Shown in pieces: positions 26,658 to 35,508 of a stretch of 64,000 bases of DNA. Every line of letters begins with the position of its first letter. Positions within the stretch are counted from its first letter, which is position 1. The translations under genes were made by a program, and so were the position numbers. The notes beneath the pieces were generated by a model. The model saw nothing but the letters and a program-made list of their open reading frames with translations, was not told where the DNA came from and made no database searches. The DNA is taken from positions 1,488,001-1,552,000 of the forward strand of contig CP119316.1 of the NCBI GenBank assembly GCA_029202985.1, written 5' to 3'. Source of the DNA: Candidatus Andeanibacterium colombiense. GTDB lineage: Bacteria; Pseudomonadota; Alphaproteobacteria; Sphingomonadales; Sphingomonadaceae.

Positions 26658-27413
26658 TCATTCCCGCCAGCCCGTGTCTACGCGATCGATCTTGCGCTTC
26701 CACGCCTCGAAATCGAGCACGCCGAAGCCGGCCCGCAGCATCTGGTCGCGGTCGTGCTGGTGGACCTCGATCACTTCGTCGGGCACCCGGATCGGCTTGC
26801 CCAGCGCCGCGGTCTTCACCTGGATCTCGCAGGCGCGCTGGAGCATGTAATATTTGAGGAACATCTCGGGGATCGTCTCGCCCATCACCACCGGCCCGTG
26901 GTTGCGCAGCATCAGCACGCGGTGGTTGCCGAGATTGCGCACCAGCCGCTCGCCCTCTTCCGCGCGCACGGTGATACCCTCGAAATCGTGATAGCCGATC
27001 GCGCCTTCGAAGAAGCACGAATAGAAATTGGTCGGGGTCAGCCCGTCCTCGCTCGAGCACACCGCCATCGTGTCGGGCGTGTGGGTGTGGACGATCGCAT
27101 GGGCCCACGACAGTTCCTTGTGGAACACCGAATGCTGGGTGAAGCCAGCCAGATTGACCCAATGCGGGCTGCCGTCGAGCTTGTTGCCCGCGCTGTCGAT
27201 CTTGACCAGGTTCGACGCGGTGACTTCGGACCACAGCAGCCCGAACGGGTTGATCAGGAACGCCTCCTCACCCGGAACGCGCACGGTGATGTGGTTATAG
27301 ATCGACTCGCACCAGCCGAGATGGTCGAAGATGCGGTAGCAGGCGGCAAGATCCTGCCGCGCCTGCCATTCGGCCGCGCTGCATTCGTAGCCGGTCTTGA
27401 GCTGGGTGGCCAT
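26658..27413 (-). CDS. Class II aldolase/adducin-family protein
   Basis: A 251-residue zinc-dependent aldolase-fold protein, starting MATQLKTGYECS with the ribosome-binding GGAGAGG directly upstream. The metal ligands are in HTHTPDTMAVCS and LMLRNHGPVVMGETI, with an ITVRVPG segment in the N-terminal part. Such proteins cleave or isomerise phosphorylated or hydroxylated sugars and aromatic acids (for example decarboxylation of hydroxyaromatic acids). It is divergent from the VOC/MFS/cupin gene run and may belong to the same pathway. The reaction is not assignable. Confidence 0.87.
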   Translation of the reverse strand: MATQLKTGYECSAAEWQARQDLAACYRIFDHLGWCESIYNHITVRVPGEEAFLINPFGLLWSEVTASNLVKIDSAGNKLDGSPHWVNLAGFTQHSVFHKELSWAHAIVHTHTPDTMAVCSSEDGLTPTNFYSCFFEGAIGYHDFEGITVRAEEGERLVRNLGNHRVLMLRNHGPVVMGETIPEMFLKYYMLQRACEIQVKTAALGKPIRVPDEVIEVHQHDRDQMLRAGFGVLDFEAWKRKIDRVDTGWRE

Positions 27414-27463
27414 GTTTCCTCTCCAAAGGATGTGCGGGCACTCTAGTGCTTCCCCCACCCTTA

Positions 27464-27534
27464 GTCACCCCGGATCACTCGGCTTCCTACGGGAAGAATA
27501 GCGGGCCCCCGGAACAAGTCCGGGGTGACCTAAA
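27464..27534. repeat. Family E palindromic repeat in the divergent gap
   Basis: GTCACCCCGGATCACTCGG starts the element and CCGGAACAAGTCCGGGGTGAC ends it, giving complementary outer arms (GTCACCCCGG and CCGGGGTGAC). It lies in the 233-base divergent region between the aldolase gene and the VOC gene, where promoters for both are expected. Confidence 0.65.
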
Positions 27535-27646
27535 AGGTACCGTAACGGATGCAACGTTGACTTTGCCCCGCCGCATGGCAAGCCGTCCACTTCCAAACGC
27601 GGAATCGCGCGAACAACCGCCGGCCGCTCCGGGTGAGAGGACAGAC

Positions 27647-28192
27647 ATGACCAAGCAGCTGGGCTACGGCCAGCCGATGGAAGGCATTGCCCAGACAGCC
27701 TTCATCGTTCCCGATCTGCACGCGGCGATCGACCACTGGGTCAGCAACTGCAAGGCCGGCCCGTTCTTCGTGCTCGACCACTTCCTGGTCCCGGGCCAGA
27801 ATTACCGCGGCGCGGAATCGCGGGCCGATATCACCATCGCGATGGGCTTTGCCGGGCACATGCTGATCGAGCTGATCCAGCCGCTCGACGATCATCCGAG
27901 CGTCTATAGAGAAACGAAGGAGCACCGCGGCTTCGGCTTCCACCATTTCGGGCTCGCCTGCGCGGATGTCGATGCGTCGAGCCTCGAATACCAGCAGCGC
28001 GGCTATGTCGAGGCGTTCCGCGCCGCGGTGCCCACGGGGGGCGAAGTGGTCTATCTCGACGACGGCAACGGGCCGCAGTGGGGCTTCCTCGAGCTGCTGC
28101 CGGTGACCCCGGGGATGGACGAGACCTTCACCCGCTTCTGGCAGGCCTCGCAGGATTGGGACGGCAGCGATCCGGTGCGATCGTTCCTATGA
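27647..28192 (+). CDS. VOC-family (glyoxalase-fold) protein
   Basis: A 181-residue single-subunit vicinal oxygen chelate protein starting MTKQLGYGQPMEGIAQTAF, with GTGAGAGGACAG as ribosome-binding region. Segments FIVPDLHAAIDHWV, MLIELIQPLDDHPSVYRE and FGFHHFGLAC give the usual two beta-alpha-beta modules with His and Glu metal-ligand candidates. First gene of a forward run of seven catabolic genes. Could be a ring-cleaving dioxygenase, an isomerase or a lyase; sequence does not decide. Confidence 0.82.
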   Translation: MTKQLGYGQPMEGIAQTAFIVPDLHAAIDHWVSNCKAGPFFVLDHFLVPGQNYRGAESRADITIAMGFAGHMLIELIQPLDDHPSVYRETKEHRGFGFHHFGLACADVDASSLEYQQRGYVEAFRAAVPTGGEVVYLDDGNGPQWGFLELLPVTPGMDETFTRFWQASQDWDGSDPVRSFL

Positions 28193-28198
28193 CGACCT

Positions 28199-28284
28199 CG
28201 TCATTGCGAGCGTAGCGAAGCAATCCAGGGCGACTTGAGATGGGCTCTGGATTGCCGCGGGGCTTTTGCCCCTCGCAATGACGA
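28199..28284. repeat. Family A palindromic repeat, copy 1
   Basis: Starts CGTCATTGCGAGCG, contains GCAATCCAGGG and CTCTGGATTGC, and ends CTCGCAATGACGA, so the outer and inner arms are complementary. It lies between the VOC and MFS genes. Confidence 0.85.
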
Positions 28285-28314
28285 ATAAAAAATAGACTGA
28301 CGGGAGACAGGACA

Positions 28315-29604
28315 ATGCAAGCGACAGCAACGGCCGAGGGCGGCCCGGTGACACGCAATTCGACAGGCTACCAGGCGCTGCTGGTCGGGCTGCTGAGCCT
28401 CAATTTCGGGATCGTGTTCTTCGACCGGAATTCGCTCAACTTCCTGATGCCGTTCGTCCAGCCCGACCTGCATCTGTCGAACAGCCAGGTCGGCTATGTC
28501 GCGGGCATCTTCAGCTTCATCTGGGCGATCGCGGCGTTTGGCGTCAGCCGGGTTTCGGACGTGGTCGGCAACCGCAAGTTGCTGCTGGTGATCGCGACGG
28601 TCGCCTTTTCCGCCTGTTCGTTCCTGACCGGCCTGGCCGCGAGTTTCGCGATGCTGATCGGCGCGCGGATCGTCATGGGCATCGCCGAAGGCGGGGTGAT
28701 GCCGATCAGCCATGCGATGGTCGCGAGCGAAGTCTCGCCCAAATACCGCGGGCTGGCACAGGGCATCGCGCAGAATTTCGGGTCGAACTTCTTCGGCAGC
28801 TTCGTCGCGCCGGTGGTGCTGGTCGCGCTGGCCGGAGCCTATGGCTGGCGCAGCGCGTTCTATATCGCGGGGATCCCCGGGATCATCAGCGCGGGCCTGA
28901 TCTGGTTCCTGCTCAAGGAGCCCGAGAAGGCGGTCGTCGTCGCCCCGGTCGGCCCCAGGAAATCGACCGGCCAGGCGGTGGGCGACTATCTCAAGGCGGT
29001 CGGCCAGGCGCTGAAGATCCGCAACGTGCTGATCTGCGTGCTGATGGGGATCGTGCTGGTCGCCTATCTCGTGATCACCTGGGCCTTCATGCCGCTCTAT
29101 TTGACCCAGGTACGCGGCTATTCGCAGACCGAGCAGAGCTGGCTGATGAGCGTGCTGGGCATTTCGGCGACGCTCGGCAGCTTCCTCACCGCCGGTCTCA
29201 GCGACGTGATCGGGCGGCGCCCGGTGATGATCGTCACCCCGCTGCTGTCGCTGCTGCTGCCGCTCGGCGCGATGTATTACCACGGGCCCTATTTCGGGAT
29301 GGTGGTGATCTTCTTCTTCGGCTGGGCGCTCAACGGGATCTTCCCGCTGTTCATGGCGACCGTGCCTTCGGAAAGCGTGCCGCCGGCGATGGCCGCGACG
29401 GTGTTCGGCCTGTGCATGGGCAGCTGCGAGATCATCGGCGGCGCCGGCGGACCGGCGATCGCCGGGATCGCGGCCGACGCCTACGGGCTGCAGGCGCCGC
29501 TGTGGATGATGGCGGGGCTGACGCTGGTCGGCTTCCTGTTCGCGCTGTTCCTCAGGGAATCCGCGCCGGGGGTGCTCGCCAAGCGCGGTGCCGCGCCCGC
29601 CTGA
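28315..29604 (+). CDS. MFS transporter
   Basis: A 429-residue major facilitator protein with about twelve TM helices. The N-terminal half has the motif GIVFFDRNSLNFLMPF and a loop 2-3 RVSDVVGNRKL, and the second half has a matching loop SDVIGRRPVM. The family resembles anion:cation symporters for aromatic acids or hexuronates. Position between the VOC and cupin genes suggests it imports the substrate of this run. The ATG follows GGGAGACAGGACA. Confidence 0.9.
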   Translation: MQATATAEGGPVTRNSTGYQALLVGLLSLNFGIVFFDRNSLNFLMPFVQPDLHLSNSQVGYVAGIFSFIWAIAAFGVSRVSDVVGNRKLLLVIATVAFSACSFLTGLAASFAMLIGARIVMGIAEGGVMPISHAMVASEVSPKYRGLAQGIAQNFGSNFFGSFVAPVVLVALAGAYGWRSAFYIAGIPGIISAGLIWFLLKEPEKAVVVAPVGPRKSTGQAVGDYLKAVGQALKIRNVLICVLMGIVLVAYLVITWAFMPLYLTQVRGYSQTEQSWLMSVLGISATLGSFLTAGLSDVIGRRPVMIVTPLLSLLLPLGAMYYHGPYFGMVVIFFFGWALNGIFPLFMATVPSESVPPAMAATVFGLCMGSCEIIGGAGGPAIAGIAADAYGLQAPLWMMAGLTLVGFLFALFLRESAPGVLAKRGAAPA

Positions 29605-29689
29605 CGGATCGCTTGCCTAGCCAGCCAGCTTTGGGCAGTGTCCCTCCCGGGCCGAGTCACGCCGAGATGACGCGCCCGGGAGAACCACA

Positions 29690-30235
29690 TTGCCTGAAGC
29701 ACCGACCACCGAGCCCTGGGCCGGCACCCCACCTGTCCCGCATGCCTTCCGCCCGGGCGCGCTGCCCGAAGCCTATATGGCCAATATCGCCGAGGGCGAC
29801 GAGCGGCTGTGGGTGCCGATCGGACGGCCGCATGTCGAGGACGTCTATTCGAAGCCCGTCTGGATCAGCCCGACGCTGAACATGTGGGCGGATGTGCTGA
29901 TGGCCAAAAAGCCCTGCATCGTGAACCGCCACTATCACCCGAAGCCGATCTGGGCCTACACGATCAGCGGCAAGTGGGCCTATCTCGAGCACGAGTGGAC
30001 CGCCACCGCCGGAGACTTCATCTTCGAGACGCCGGGCGAAAGCCATACGCTGGTTTCCTATGCCCATGAAGACCCGATGAAGGTGTTCTTCGTCGTCTCC
30101 GGCCCGCTGATGTGGCTCGACGAACAGGGCAATTCGGTCGGCCATTACGACGTGTTCGATTACATGCGCGACGCGCGCGCCCATTACAAAGAGGCCGGGA
30201 TCGCCGACGACTACCTCGACAGCCTGATCCGCTGA
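29690..30235 (+). CDS. Cupin protein of the 2,4'-dihydroxyacetophenone dioxygenase type (1)
   Basis: A 181-residue single-domain cupin. Metal ligands are likely the His in RHYHPKPIWAYTISG and the later His in PGESHTLVS, a pattern shared with 2,4'-dihydroxyacetophenone dioxygenase, which cleaves the bond between carbonyl and hydroxymethyl carbon. Translation appears to start at a TTG (29690) with GGGAGAACCAC upstream; no ATG precedes the conserved region by a reasonable distance. The paired cupin gene starts 13 bases after its stop. Confidence 0.83.
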   Translation: MPEAPTTEPWAGTPPVPHAFRPGALPEAYMANIAEGDERLWVPIGRPHVEDVYSKPVWISPTLNMWADVLMAKKPCIVNRHYHPKPIWAYTISGKWAYLEHEWTATAGDFIFETPGESHTLVSYAHEDPMKVFFVVSGPLMWLDEQGNSVGHYDVFDYMRDARAHYKEAGIADDYLDSLIR

Positions 30236-30248
30236 AAGGACCGCATTT

Positions 30249-30788
30249 ATGGCAAGCGTAATGAAGGCCCCGCCCTCCTCGAAGAAGGCGATCGTCGACG
30301 TGCCGTTCAACTACAAGGAGATCGTCGCGCGGACGAGCCCGGGCGGGCGCTATGTCGACATGGAAAGCGACGTCGACAGCCCGTGGGTGCCGTTCGGCGA
30401 GAATGCCGCGATCAAGCACCTCAGCTTCGATGTGCGCAGCAACACCTTCTCCAACGTGCTGTGGGTCAAGGGCCCGGGCGTGGTCGGAACCCATTTCCAC
30501 CGCGGCAATATCACGATGGTCTGCATCACCGGCAGCGTGCGCTATCTCGAATACGACTGGGTCGCGACCCCCGGCGGGCTGATCCTCGAGGTTCCGGGCG
30601 AGAGCCACACGCTGGTCACCGACCACCCGGAGGGCTGCAAACTGTTCGGCTGGATGCAGGGCCCGATCGAGTTCTACGACGAGCATGCGAACTTCATCGA
30701 GACGGTCGACGTTTGGTGGAACATCAACCACTACGAGAGCCACTGCAAAGAGCACGGCATCGCGCTGAACCCGAAATTGTATCTGTAG
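30249..30788 (+). CDS. Cupin protein of the 2,4'-dihydroxyacetophenone dioxygenase type (2)
   Basis: A 179-residue paralogue of the preceding cupin. It shares the ligand pattern (VGTHFHRGNITMVCITG, then PGESHTLVT) and the downstream WMQGPIEFYDE. The two may form a heteromer or act on different intermediates. ATG at 30249 follows GCTGAAAGGACCG. Confidence 0.85.
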   Translation: MASVMKAPPSSKKAIVDVPFNYKEIVARTSPGGRYVDMESDVDSPWVPFGENAAIKHLSFDVRSNTFSNVLWVKGPGVVGTHFHRGNITMVCITGSVRYLEYDWVATPGGLILEVPGESHTLVTDHPEGCKLFGWMQGPIEFYDEHANFIETVDVWWNINHYESHCKEHGIALNPKLYL

Positions 30789-30810
30789 AACTGACCGAAC
30801 GCCCCACCCT

Positions 30811-30897
30811 CGTCATTGCGAGGAGCGAAGTGACGAAGCAATCCAGAGCGGCAGCGCATGACGGCTCTGGATTGCTTCGCTCCGCTCGCAATGACGA
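30811..30897. repeat. Family A palindromic repeat, copy 2
   Basis: CGTCATTGCGAGG opens the element, with GCAATCCAGAG and CTCTGGATTGC inside, and GCTCGCAATGACGA closes it. It lies between the second cupin gene and the SDR gene. Confidence 0.87.
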
Positions 30898-30925
30898 GAA
30901 TGAATTGCAGGCCCAAGGAAGAACA

Positions 30926-31777
30926 ATGACCGATCCCAAAACCCTCGACCAGTTCGACGTCACCGGCCGTTCGGCCTTCGTCACCGGCGCCGCCAGCGGC
31001 CTCGGCCTCGCCTATGCCGAATGCATGGCCGAAGCCGGCGCGAGGGTCAGCATCACCGACATCGACGGCGCGGGTGCCGAGCGCGAGGCTAAGCGCCTGG
31101 TCGACCAGGGCTATGACGTGCGCTGGGGCGTGTGCGACGTGTCGCAGCTCGACGATGTCGCCGCCGCGATCGACGCCCATGTCCATGCGTTCGGCGGGCT
31201 CGACATCTGCTTCGCCAACGCCGGGCTCGACGTCGGCAACGGCTTCTGGAGCCCCGAAGGCGACCGCAACCCCGACGGCCAGATCGACGTCTACGACCCC
31301 GAGCGGTGGTACAAGTCGATCGGGATCAACCTCACCGGCGTGTTCCACACGGTGCGCGAGGCGGCGCGGGCGATGAAGGCGAATACGCAACGCAGGGGCG
31401 GCGCGATCGTCATCACCAGCTCCAACGCGGCCGAGGTCAACGAAGCGATCGTCGGCGTGCCCTATATGGCGGCCAAGGCGGGCGTGAAGCACTTCATGCG
31501 TCACGCCGCCTATGAACTCGCCGCATACGGCATCCGCGTGAATGCGATCGCGCCCGGCCCATTCGTGACCAACATCGGTGACGGCTGGGTCAAGAAGAAC
31601 CCCGCCGCCAAGGCCGCGTGGGACGAGCTGGTCCCGGTCGGGCGAATGGCCGAAACCTATCAGGTAAAGCCGCTCGCGCTGTTGCTTGCGAGCGACGCCG
31701 GCAGCTACATGACCGGCAGCCACGTGATGATCGACGGCGGGATGCAACTCGGGCCGGTGAAGCCCCTTAACCAATGA
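30926..31777 (+). CDS. Short-chain dehydrogenase/reductase
   Basis: A 283-residue Rossmann-fold NAD(P)-dependent oxidoreductase. The cofactor motif is TGAASGLGLAY, the NAG motif is FANAGLD, the catalytic Ser is in VITSSNAA and the active pair is YMAAK. An insertion (SPEGDRNPDGQIDVYDPERW) enlarges the loop after the NAG motif. Same strand as the cupin and alcohol dehydrogenase genes, so likely oxidation or reduction of a pathway alcohol or ketone. AAGGAAGAACA precedes the ATG. Confidence 0.92.
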   Translation: MTDPKTLDQFDVTGRSAFVTGAASGLGLAYAECMAEAGARVSITDIDGAGAEREAKRLVDQGYDVRWGVCDVSQLDDVAAAIDAHVHAFGGLDICFANAGLDVGNGFWSPEGDRNPDGQIDVYDPERWYKSIGINLTGVFHTVREAARAMKANTQRRGGAIVITSSNAAEVNEAIVGVPYMAAKAGVKHFMRHAAYELAAYGIRVNAIAPGPFVTNIGDGWVKKNPAAKAAWDELVPVGRMAETYQVKPLALLLASDAGSYMTGSHVMIDGGMQLGPVKPLNQ

Positions 31778-31779
31778 CT

Positions 31780-31867
31780 CGTCATTGCGAGGGGCCGAAG
31801 GTCCCGCGGCAATCCAGGGCTTGCTGCCGCTGTGCTCTGGATTGCTTCGCCACGCTCGCAATGACGA
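31780..31867. repeat. Family A palindromic repeat, copy 3
   Basis: CGTCATTGCGAGG and GCTCGCAATGACGA form the outer arms, with GCAATCCAGGG and CTCTGGATTGC inside. It lies between the SDR gene and the first alcohol dehydrogenase gene. Confidence 0.87.
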
Positions 31868-31883
31868 AGGGAGACAATTGAAT

Positions 31884-33002
31884 ATGACCACCCAGGCCCA
31901 GGCCGCGATCTGCCGCGGCAATGCCACGCCCTTCACCATCGAACCCGTCACGCTCGACGATCTGCGACCCGACGAATTGCGCGTGCGCATCGTTGCGTGC
32001 GGCGTGTGCCATACCGACATGGCGGTGCGCGATGAACAGCTGCCGGTGCCGCTGCCGGTGGTGCTGGGCCATGAAGGCGCCGGGATCGTCGAGGAAATCG
32101 GCAGCGCGGTCACCGCCGCCAAGGTGGGCGACCGGGTCGTCATCAGCTTCAACAGCTGCGGCCACTGCCCGAACTGCGATACGCAGGCGCCGACCTATTG
32201 CTACAATTTCTTCCCCGAGAACTGGTCGGGTGTGCGCGCCGACGGATCGCCGACGATGTTTCTCGGCGATGCGCCGATGAACGCCAATTTCTTCGGCCAG
32301 TCGAGCTTCGCGACCCATGCGATCGCGCATCAGCGCAACGTGGTGAAAGTGCCCGAGAGCGCGGCGGCGGTCCCGCTTGAGCAACTCGCCCCGATCGGCT
32401 GCGGGCTGATGACCGGCGCCGGAGCGGTGCTGCGCGCGATGCAGGTGCGCAAGGGCCTGCCGATCGCGGTATTCGGCACCGGCACGGTCGGTATGGCGGC
32501 GATCATGGCGGCGAAGATCGCCGGCGCGAACCCGATCATCGCGGTCGATGTCAACGACGCACGGCTCGAACTGGCGAAGGAACTCGGCGCAACCCACGCC
32601 TTCAACGCGAAGGACGACGCTCCGGCCAGGATCCGCGAGCTCGTGCCGCAGGGCCTCGGCTATACATTCGACACCACCGGCATCAACACGGTGATCGAAG
32701 GCGCCTGGGATCTGCTCGCGCCCAAGGGCATTTGCGGGATCGTCGGCGCGAGCACCCCGGGTGACAGGCTGACCTTCGACGAAGGGGTTTTCATGGGCGG
32801 CGGGCGCACGGTGATGGGCATTCTCGGCGGCGACAGCGATCTCACCACCTTCCTGCCCGAACTGATCGAACACCACCTCGCCGGGCGCTTCCCGTTCGAC
32901 CGGCTGATCGGCTATTTCGAGTTCGACCGGATCAACGAGGCGATCCACGCCAGCGAAAGCGGTCAGGTGGTCAAGCCGGTGCTGCGGATCGGGGCGGAGT
33001 AA
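31884..33002 (+). CDS. Zinc-dependent alcohol dehydrogenase, aryl-alcohol type
   Basis: A 372-residue medium-chain dehydrogenase. Catalytic zinc ligands are in CGVCHTDMAV and GHEGAGIVEEIG, and structural zinc ligands in SCGHCPNCDTQAPTYC. The NAD motif is GTGTVGMAA. The overall pattern resembles benzyl/aryl-alcohol dehydrogenases. With the SDR and cupin genes upstream and a second dehydrogenase downstream, an aromatic alcohol or aldehyde is a reasonable guess for the substrate. The ATG follows GGGAGACAATTGA. Confidence 0.92.
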   Translation: MTTQAQAAICRGNATPFTIEPVTLDDLRPDELRVRIVACGVCHTDMAVRDEQLPVPLPVVLGHEGAGIVEEIGSAVTAAKVGDRVVISFNSCGHCPNCDTQAPTYCYNFFPENWSGVRADGSPTMFLGDAPMNANFFGQSSFATHAIAHQRNVVKVPESAAAVPLEQLAPIGCGLMTGAGAVLRAMQVRKGLPIAVFGTGTVGMAAIMAAKIAGANPIIAVDVNDARLELAKELGATHAFNAKDDAPARIRELVPQGLGYTFDTTGINTVIEGAWDLLAPKGICGIVGASTPGDRLTFDEGVFMGGGRTVMGILGGDSDLTTFLPELIEHHLAGRFPFDRLIGYFEFDRINEAIHASESGQVVKPVLRIGAE

Positions 33003-33046
33003 CGCAGACCCTCCCCCGGTGGGGGAGGATGTAATAAGGAAACCAA

Positions 33047-34048
33047 ATGCGCGGAGTAATCTTCCAGGCCCTCCACACCCCGCTCGCCTTGGAAACCCTG
33101 CCCGACCCCACGCCCGGCGAAGGCGAAGTGGTGGTCCAGGTTGGCCGCTGCGGGATCTGCGGCAGCGATCTGCACATGACCGAGGATGCCGCCTATGGCT
33201 GCAGGCACGGCGATGTGCTCGGCCATGAATTCGCCGGCGAAGTGGTCGCGCTGGGCAAGGGAGCAGAAGGCTTCAAGACCGGCGATCTCGTCTCGGTCAG
33301 CCCGCTCAAGAGCTGCGGTACTTGCGAACATTGCCGCAAGGGCGAAGTCCAGTGGTGCGCCAATTTCGGCCTCCAGGGCGGCGGCTATGCCGAATTCGCG
33401 GTGACCAATCCGAACCAGTGCGTGAAGTTGCCCGAAAGCATCAGCCTGGCCGACGGCGCGATCATCGAACCGCTCGCGGTCGCGCTCCACGGGGTGAACC
33501 TCTCCGGCATCCAACCGGGGGACAAGGTGCTGGTGCTCGGCGCCGGCCCGATCGGCCTCGCCACCGCCTTCTGGGCCAAGCGCGCAGGCGCATCGAAAGT
33601 CGCGGTGCAGGACATCGGCGATTTCCAGCGGCAGCGCGCGCTCGAGATGGGCGCGGACGTGTTCGTGGTCGATCCTGCAGACCCGATCGGCGGCGCCGAA
33701 CGCGCATTGGGCGGCAAGGCCGACATCGTGTTCGAATGCGTCGGCCTGCCGGGCCTGATCGCGCAAGCCGTCGCCCAGGTCCGCAACCGCGGCACGATCC
33801 TGCTGCTCGGCCTGTGCACCAAGCCCGACACCTTCAACAGCTTCGCGATGCTGTCGAAGGAGGTGAGGCTGGTCACCAGCGCGTTCTTCACCGTGCAGGA
33901 ATACCAGGCCTCGCTCGACGCGCTGGCACAGGGGGCGATCGAACCGCGCCTGCTGGTCACCAGTACCATCACGCTGGATGCGGTGCCGGAAATTTACGAG
34001 AGCCTGAAAAAGCGCACCAGCGAGTGCAAGGTGCTGATCGCACCCTGA
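33047..34048 (+). CDS. Zinc-binding alcohol dehydrogenase (threonine/sorbitol-type)
   Basis: A 333-residue medium-chain dehydrogenase of a different subgroup from its neighbour. CGICGSDLHM and GHEFAGEV hold the catalytic zinc, SCGTCEHCRKGEVQWC the structural zinc, and VLGAGPIGLATA the cofactor. Last gene of the forward run. A short GGGGGAGGAT stretch (remnant of a palindromic unit) lies upstream and overlaps the likely ribosome-binding region. Confidence 0.91.
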   Translation: MRGVIFQALHTPLALETLPDPTPGEGEVVVQVGRCGICGSDLHMTEDAAYGCRHGDVLGHEFAGEVVALGKGAEGFKTGDLVSVSPLKSCGTCEHCRKGEVQWCANFGLQGGGYAEFAVTNPNQCVKLPESISLADGAIIEPLAVALHGVNLSGIQPGDKVLVLGAGPIGLATAFWAKRAGASKVAVQDIGDFQRQRALEMGADVFVVDPADPIGGAERALGGKADIVFECVGLPGLIAQAVAQVRNRGTILLLGLCTKPDTFNSFAMLSKEVRLVTSAFFTVQEYQASLDALAQGAIEPRLLVTSTITLDAVPEIYESLKKRTSECKVLIAP

Positions 34049-34099
34049 GTGCGCGTTCCGGGCGAAGCGTGGGGCGGGCCGCAGCCCGCCCCGTGTGCC

Positions 34100-34978
34100 T
34101 TAGATGCCGTCGACCGCCTTGCTGACGAGGACGTTGACCGCCACACGGCGGTTCTGCGCCTTGCCTTCCATGGTGCTGTTGTCCGCCAGCGGATCGGCCG
34201 TGGCCATTCCGGTCGGGGTCAGCATCCGATAGGGCTTCCAGCCGCAGGCCTGCTGCAGATAGTTGACCACGGTCGAAGCGCGCTTTTCGCTCAATGCCTG
34301 GTTGATCTCGGGCGTGCCGGTGGAATCGGTGTAGCCGACCACCAGGATCAGAGCGTTATCCATGCCCGAGGCTTGGTTGGAGATCGCGCAGAGATTGCCC
34401 TTCGCGTCACCGGTCAACGCGGCCTTGCCGGTGTCGAAGTTCACATTGGTGGTGGCCTTGATATTGTACTGGTCGATATCGCCCATCCGGCCGCGCAGGG
34501 CCTCGGTCGCCGCGGTTTGTTCGGCGAAGCGCTGGTCGGTGCCGTTGCGGATCATCGATGCGAACTTGAGGTCCTTGTCCTTCAGGTCGATCTGGTTGGC
34601 GAAAAGCCCGCCGTCGTACTGGAGGGTCGCCACCGACACGGGCAGGCCGTTCAGCAGCGAATCCGTCGCGAGCTTGTTGCGGCTGAGGCCGAGGAACCCT
34701 CCGCTGGAGCGGACCTTGGTCGCATCGCTGACCGCGATCGTCTGGTGGCTGCCATCGGCGGTGGTAACCTGGAAATGGTCGCCGCTGCGGGCGGAAATGA
34801 TGCCTTCGATGACCGGACCCTTGGTCATCTGCGAGGGATCGGGCAGGCGCTGGCCATAGACGTCGATCTGCTCGGGGCCACTGATGGATGTCTCCTGCTG
34901 CGCATAGAGGCCCGACGCCGGAACGGCGAGCGCGGCGAGCAGGAACAAGGCTCCGCGATTTTTGGAAGCGACAGTCAT
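34100..34978 (-). CDS. OmpA-family outer-membrane protein
   Basis: A 292-residue exported protein with a signal peptide ending about AVPASGLYAQ. Residues 60-130 contain small beta segments resembling a DUF5666/OB-like domain, and about 185-292 form an OmpA peptidoglycan-binding domain (NVNFDTGKAALT, VVGYTDSTGTPEINQALSEKRA, QNRRVAV). It should tether the envelope to peptidoglycan. The ATG at 34978 has an AAGGAG site seven bases upstream and is preferred over one five codons earlier. The gene faces the dehydrogenase run. Confidence 0.88.
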   Translation of the reverse strand: MTVASKNRGALFLLAALAVPASGLYAQQETSISGPEQIDVYGQRLPDPSQMTKGPVIEGIISARSGDHFQVTTADGSHQTIAVSDATKVRSSGGFLGLSRNKLATDSLLNGLPVSVATLQYDGGLFANQIDLKDKDLKFASMIRNGTDQRFAEQTAATEALRGRMGDIDQYNIKATTNVNFDTGKAALTGDAKGNLCAISNQASGMDNALILVVGYTDSTGTPEINQALSEKRASTVVNYLQQACGWKPYRMLTPTGMATADPLADNSTMEGKAQNRRVAVNVLVSKAVDGI

Positions 34979-35242
34979 TGCGTACTCCTTCAACTTTTCC
35001 AGCGCGGCCCGGCTCGCTCGCGGCCTGGTCGGCCGCCCCCTGCGATGGCTAGTCCGGTGGTCGAGGCCCCCTTTATCCTTGGGTTAAAACATACGGTACG
35101 CCTGGCACACCTGGACACCACGCCTGCCTTGCGTGTCAGTCCAACCTCGTTTCCGGGTGAATGGTTCCGGGGGCCGGATGGCCGGTTGGGCCAGTCTGAA
35201 CGCAAGATGCGACGAGCCGAGCGGGGTCGGCTATAGGGCGGC

Positions 35243-35443
35243 ATGCGCACCCGGCTCAGCGTCTGCCTCAGAAAGCTCCGCTACCGTTCCTATGAGGAAG
35301 CGCTCGCGGCTGCCCTGGGTGCCGGGATCCCGCTGCGCCCCTATCGCTGCGAGCGCTGCTGGCAATTCCACCTGACCGGGCGGATCAAGGGCAAGTTTCT
35401 GCCGCAGCAGAGGCGGGCGAAAAATCCCCCGACTTCGGCGTGA
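35243..35443 (+). CDS. Small Cys-containing zinc-ribbon-like protein
   Basis: A 66-residue basic protein, starting MRTRLSVCLRKLRYRSYEEAL, with the closing motif YRCERCWQFHLT. Similar small proteins with a YRC..C..WHLT pattern are scattered in bacteria and phages, and the motif could bind zinc. Lack of overlap with a bigger gene and typical codon use argue that it is real. Function unknown. Confidence 0.6.
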   Translation: MRTRLSVCLRKLRYRSYEEALAAALGAGIPLRPYRCERCWQFHLTGRIKGKFLPQQRRAKNPPTSA

Positions 35444-35508
35444 TCGCCGACCAGCGCAAAAGCGGCGACGGCCAGGACACCGCCTGAGCCCGCCCGGCCC
35501 CCAAGTCC

